From Pedobacter jeongneungensis (GTDB lineage Bacteria; Bacteroidota; Bacteroidia; Sphingobacteriales; Sphingobacteriaceae): a stretch of DNA of 64,000 nt. The stretch lies in the NCBI RefSeq assembly GCF_000633455.1, contig NZ_AYMG01000012.1:1-64000 (forward strand), written 5' to 3'. The notes beneath the pieces were generated by a model, which was given only the letters and a program-made list of their open reading frames with translations, was not told the origin of the DNA and made no database searches. The translations under genes were made by a program, and so were the position numbers. Of the stretch, positions 61,801 to 64,000 are shown piece by piece. Each line of letters opens with the position of its first letter. The stretch's first letter is position 1.

Positions 61801-62968
61801 GTTCGCCGATAAAGATATATCAAAGTTTAACAATATTGAAACACCTTTTTACTACTATGATACCGATCTGTTGCAAAAAACCTTGCGCACCTGTGCAGAT
61901 GCAGCGGCTCCGTATCAATTTCATATCCATTATGCACTAAAAGCAAATTTCAATTCGGTGCTTTTAAACCAGATCAAAGAGATCGGTTTCGGTGCAGATT
62001 GTGTGAGTGCAGGTGAGGTAAGAAGAGCTGTTGAAGTAGGCTTTGACAACAAAAAAATCGTTTTTGCCGGAGTAGGTAAATCTGATAAAGAAATTAATGA
62101 GGCTTTAGACCTTGATATTTTCTGCTTTAATGTAGAATCTATTCAGGAGTTAGAAGTTTTAAATGAACTGGCTGGTAAAAAAGGCAAAACCGCTCAGGTG
62201 GCTATTCGTATCAATCCTAATGTTGATGCACATACCCACCACAACATTACCACCGGTTTGGATGAGAATAAGTTTGGTATCAACTCATGGGATTTACCAG
62301 AGTGCGCCGAAACTTTAAAAGCTTCACCAAACCTGAAATTTATCGGTATTCACTTTCATATTGGTTCTCAAATCACTAATCTGGATGTTTATAAAAACCT
62401 TTGCGTACGCGTAAACGAATTTGCAGCCTGGTTTGAAGATAAAGGTTTTAACCTTAAAGTATTAAATGTTGGTGGCGGTTTAGGCATCGATTATTACAAT
62501 CCTGACCATCAAATTCCTAATTTTGAATCTTATTTTAAGATTTTTAATGAATTTTTGACTGTTAAACCTGGGCAGGAAGTGCATTTTGAGCTGGGTAGGG
62601 CATTGGTTGGTCAATCAGCTTCACTAATTACCCGTGTACTCTACATTAAAAACGGTAAAAAGAAAAACTTTGTGGTTTTAGATGCTGGGATGACCGAATT
62701 AATGCGTCCGGCTTTATACCAAGCTTATCATAAAATCGAGAATCTTAGTCAGTCCGGAGTCGGAAGTCCAAAGTCTGAAGTCGTAAAATATGATATCGTT
62801 GGACCTATCTGTGAAAGCACCGATTGCTTTGGTAAAGAGGTTGAACAACCAGAATCTTTCAGGGGTGATATTTTCGCTATCCGAAGTGCTGGAGCCTACG
62901 GCGAGGTGATGGCTTCAAAATATAACTTAAGGGATGCAATAAGATCTGTTTATAGTTACGAGATATAA
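61799..62968 (+). CDS. lysA: Diaminopimelate decarboxylase
   Basis: A 389-residue fold-type III PLP enzyme that makes L-lysine from meso-diaminopimelate. Start MFADKDISKFNNIETPFYYYD; PLP lysine in HYALKANFN; GGGLGIDY; HFELGRALVGQSA; catalytic Cys in PICESTDCFGKE; and SAGAYGEVMAS near the end. An insertion at S317-V328 (context NLSQSGVGSPKSEVVK) is encoded by a palindromic-repeat arm. A TTG at 61793 would add two residues; ATG 61799 is preferred. Adjacent to aspartate kinase. Confidence 0.95.
   Translation: MFADKDISKFNNIETPFYYYDTDLLQKTLRTCADAAAPYQFHIHYALKANFNSVLLNQIKEIGFGADCVSAGEVRRAVEVGFDNKKIVFAGVGKSDKEINEALDLDIFCFNVESIQELEVLNELAGKKGKTAQVAIRINPNVDAHTHHNITTGLDENKFGINSWDLPECAETLKASPNLKFIGIHFHIGSQITNLDVYKNLCVRVNEFAAWFEDKGFNLKVLNVGGGLGIDYYNPDHQIPNFESYFKIFNEFLTVKPGQEVHFELGRALVGQSASLITRVLYIKNGKKKNFVVLDAGMTELMRPALYQAYHKIENLSQSGVGSPKSEVVKYDIVGPICESTDCFGKEVEQPESFRGDIFAIRSAGAYGEVMASKYNLRDAIRSVYSYEI
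62747..62783 (+). repeat. Repeat arm inserted in the lysA coding region
   Basis: This 37-nt run AGTCAGTCCGGAGTCGG onward to CTGAAGTCG consists of GTC(C/G)GAAGTC words, the same family as the intergenic copies at 52690-52890 and 53163-53250. It encodes S317 onward in the loop before KYDIVGPIC, a place where related LysA proteins have a short loop. It is in frame, so the gene stays open. Confidence 0.65.
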
Positions 62969-62989
62969 TTTTTTAGTTTTTTGTCATCC

Positions 62990-63136
62990 TGAATGCAATG
63001 AAGGATCTTTAAACGAAAAATGCCTACTATAATAAATAACAGAACCTTTTTTCGTCATTGCGGAATATTTAACTGGTAAATCAAGACCCTGAAATGAATT
63101 CAGGGTGACGGCCAGAGTGATAGCTAGCAATGACGA
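62990..63136. repeat. Composite palindromic repeat
   Basis: TCATCCTGAATGC (62983 onward) begins a repeat-type region; CGTCATTGC/GCAATGACG (63053-63061, 63127-63135) enclose an ACCCTGAA/TTCAGGGT hairpin (63086-63106) that matches the one at 56562-56582. Occupies the gap between lysA and the convergent ABC ATPase gene and may end both transcripts. Confidence 0.7.
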
Positions 63137-63145
63137 TTAATCATT

Positions 63146-63841
63146 TTAAATCGTCTCTAAATACAATTTCTGAAGATCAACTGCCGAAATATCCCTGGCA
63201 TCCAAAGTATGTACAAGCGCTCCTTGTCGCATAATCCCAATCCTTGTACCCACATTTACCGCATTAAAAATATCGTGCGTGGCCATAAAAACACTTCGGC
63301 CATCGTGCGAAAGCTGTTTTACAATTTCACTAAATTCATCTGTAGCTTTCGGGTCGAGGCCACTTGTTGGCTCATCCATTAAAATTACCTTCGCGTTTTT
63401 AGCTACTGCAATAGCAATTCCTACTTTTTGCCGCATGCCTTTGCTGTAACTACCCACTCTTTTATGAAAAGCATCTGTCTGTAAACCTGCCTGCAATAAA
63501 AATCCTTCAAGTTCATTTGTTTTATAGGTGTATCCTGCGATACGGCTAAAAAAGTCGAGGTTTTCTATACTGCTGAGGTGACTATACAGCATCACCACTT
63601 CGGGGATGTAGGCTAAAAACTGCTTCGTTTGTTCATTGTTAGGGCTAACTACCAGGCCATTTACCTTCGCTTCGCCGCTACTGGCAGCTGTAAAGCCAAG
63701 AAAAAGGTTAATGGTAGTGGTTTTGCCGGCGCCGTTTTGCCCCAATAAACAAAATACTTCTCCGGCTTCTACCTTTAAATTCAGGTTATTCAGGGCAACA
63801 TATTCCTGATACTTTTTAGTTAATCCGATTGCTTCTAACAT
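63146..63841 (-). CDS. ABC transporter ATP-binding protein
   Basis: A 231-residue ATPase of the CcmA/NatA/GldA type. Walker A GQNGAGKTT, Q-loop region (YIPEVVMLY), signature YSKGMRQKVGIA (in place of LSGGQ, here YSKGMRQ), Walker B VILMDEPTSGLDP, and switch His in MATHDI. Length is a minimal single domain. The partner permease is not seen on the right within the window. Monocistronic here or part of an operon that continues to the right. Confidence 0.92.
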   Translation of the reverse strand: MLEAIGLTKKYQEYVALNNLNLKVEAGEVFCLLGQNGAGKTTTINLFLGFTAASSGEAKVNGLVVSPNNEQTKQFLAYIPEVVMLYSHLSSIENLDFFSRIAGYTYKTNELEGFLLQAGLQTDAFHKRVGSYSKGMRQKVGIAIAVAKNAKVILMDEPTSGLDPKATDEFSEIVKQLSHDGRSVFMATHDIFNAVNVGTRIGIMRQGALVHTLDARDISAVDLQKLYLETI

Positions 63842-63898
63842 ATATAAATAGAATAAATGTATTATGGTCTGATTATCGCTAAACAGACCGCTTAAAAA

Positions 63899-64000
63899 CT
63901 AAAATTTTACTCCCAGTGAAAGTCTGATGGTAAAAGGCTCACCTTCAATAAAGAAATAATTGTTACCTGTATATGGGAAATCAGTGGTAATATCTCCCGA
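63899..64000 (-). CDS. C-terminus of an outer-membrane beta-barrel protein (partial)
   Basis: The last 33 codons of a gene that begins beyond the right edge; stop TAG at 63899-63901. The sequence SGDITTDFPYTGN followed by FTIRLSLGVKF ends with an aromatic F after an alternating strand, the C-terminal signature of outer-membrane barrels such as TonB-dependent receptors. It lies 57 nt upstream of the ABC ATPase gene on the same strand. Confidence 0.65.
   Translation of the reverse strand, partial: SGDITTDFPYTGNNYFFIEGEPFTIRLSLGVKF

Noticed and set aside
1..64000. CRISPR array, prophage, complete insertion sequence, tRNA or rRNA
   Set aside because: No regularly spaced identical repeats, transposase or integrase gene, cloverleaf or rRNA sequence was found; short palindromes are dispersed and not evenly spaced.

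Overview
The window looks like a chromosomal segment of a Sphingobacteriaceae bacterium (phylum Bacteroidota), most like Pedobacter. This is inferred from family content and style, not from a marker search. The DNA is AT-rich, Shine-Dalgarno sites are not obvious, many secreted proteins have short lipoprotein or Sec signals, and gene families typical of the phylum occur (DUF3857 transglutaminase-like pairs, LytTR/LytS regulators, DUF4142, KTSC, a MerR-B12 carotenoid regulator). Intergenic DNA is full of short palindromic repeats.

Layout. 1-9.8 kb: a DUF4142 lipoprotein, a GNAT acetyltransferase, a YajQ-family protein, a histone-H1-like basic protein, polyphosphate kinase with exopolyphosphatase (overlapping by 1 nt), an aspartate-type aminotransferase, a cation efflux transporter, a NUDIX hydrolase and bioA. 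9.8-11.3 kb: a repeat-rich patch in which the 3' end of an SRPBCC gene has been copied in tandem, then a VOC protein. 11.5-17 kb: an exonuclease/GIY-YIG fusion, an outer-membrane barrel, a receiver protein, and a LytS-type kinase flanked by two LytTR regulators. 17-21 kb: a small orphan, an NmrA-type SDR, then a CarH-like B12 photoreceptor, phytoene synthase and IPP isomerase in one tight operon with a perfect 13-bp inverted repeat at its head. 21-31 kb: Fpg/Nei glycosylase with KTSC protein, a HipA-like kinase/DUF3037 pair, an SF1 helicase, a receiver protein, topoisomerase III, an L,D-transpeptidase-like protein and an SDR-DUF2867 fusion. 31-41 kb: paired DUF3857 proteins, an exonuclease, an M1 peptidase, bioF and bioD. 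41-51 kb: a methyltransferase, a Spy-like protein, a LexA-like XRE-S24 repressor with candidate operators beside a GIY-YIG protein, a protease-propeller-barrel giant, a class A PBP, PPK2 and the RNase P RNA. 51-57 kb: a copper/redox cluster (cytochrome c, SCO, YHS, lipoprotein, barrel, MauG/MbnH-like peroxidase, MbnP-like lipoprotein, Cys/His small protein). 57-64 kb: a lipoprotein, a phosphohexomutase, aspartate kinase, two tiny membrane proteins, lysA (with a repeat inside the coding region), an ABC ATPase and the C-terminus of an outer-membrane barrel.

How genes work together. Polyphosphate is made, hydrolysed and used by ppk1, ppx and PPK2. Biotin genes are split between bioA and bioFD. 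Lysine genes (aspartate kinase, lysA) sit together. Isoprenoid supply (idi) and the first committed carotenoid step (crtB) are coupled to a putative light sensor. The MbnH/MbnP-like pair with SCO, YHS and cytochrome c suggests a copper-handling or protein-oxidation system. The most promising leads are the photoreceptor operon with its palindrome, the MbnPH-type cluster, the LexA-like repressor with operators, and several cases of repeat elements intruding into terminators and a coding gene. No tRNA, rRNA, CRISPR array, complete insertion sequence or prophage was recognised.
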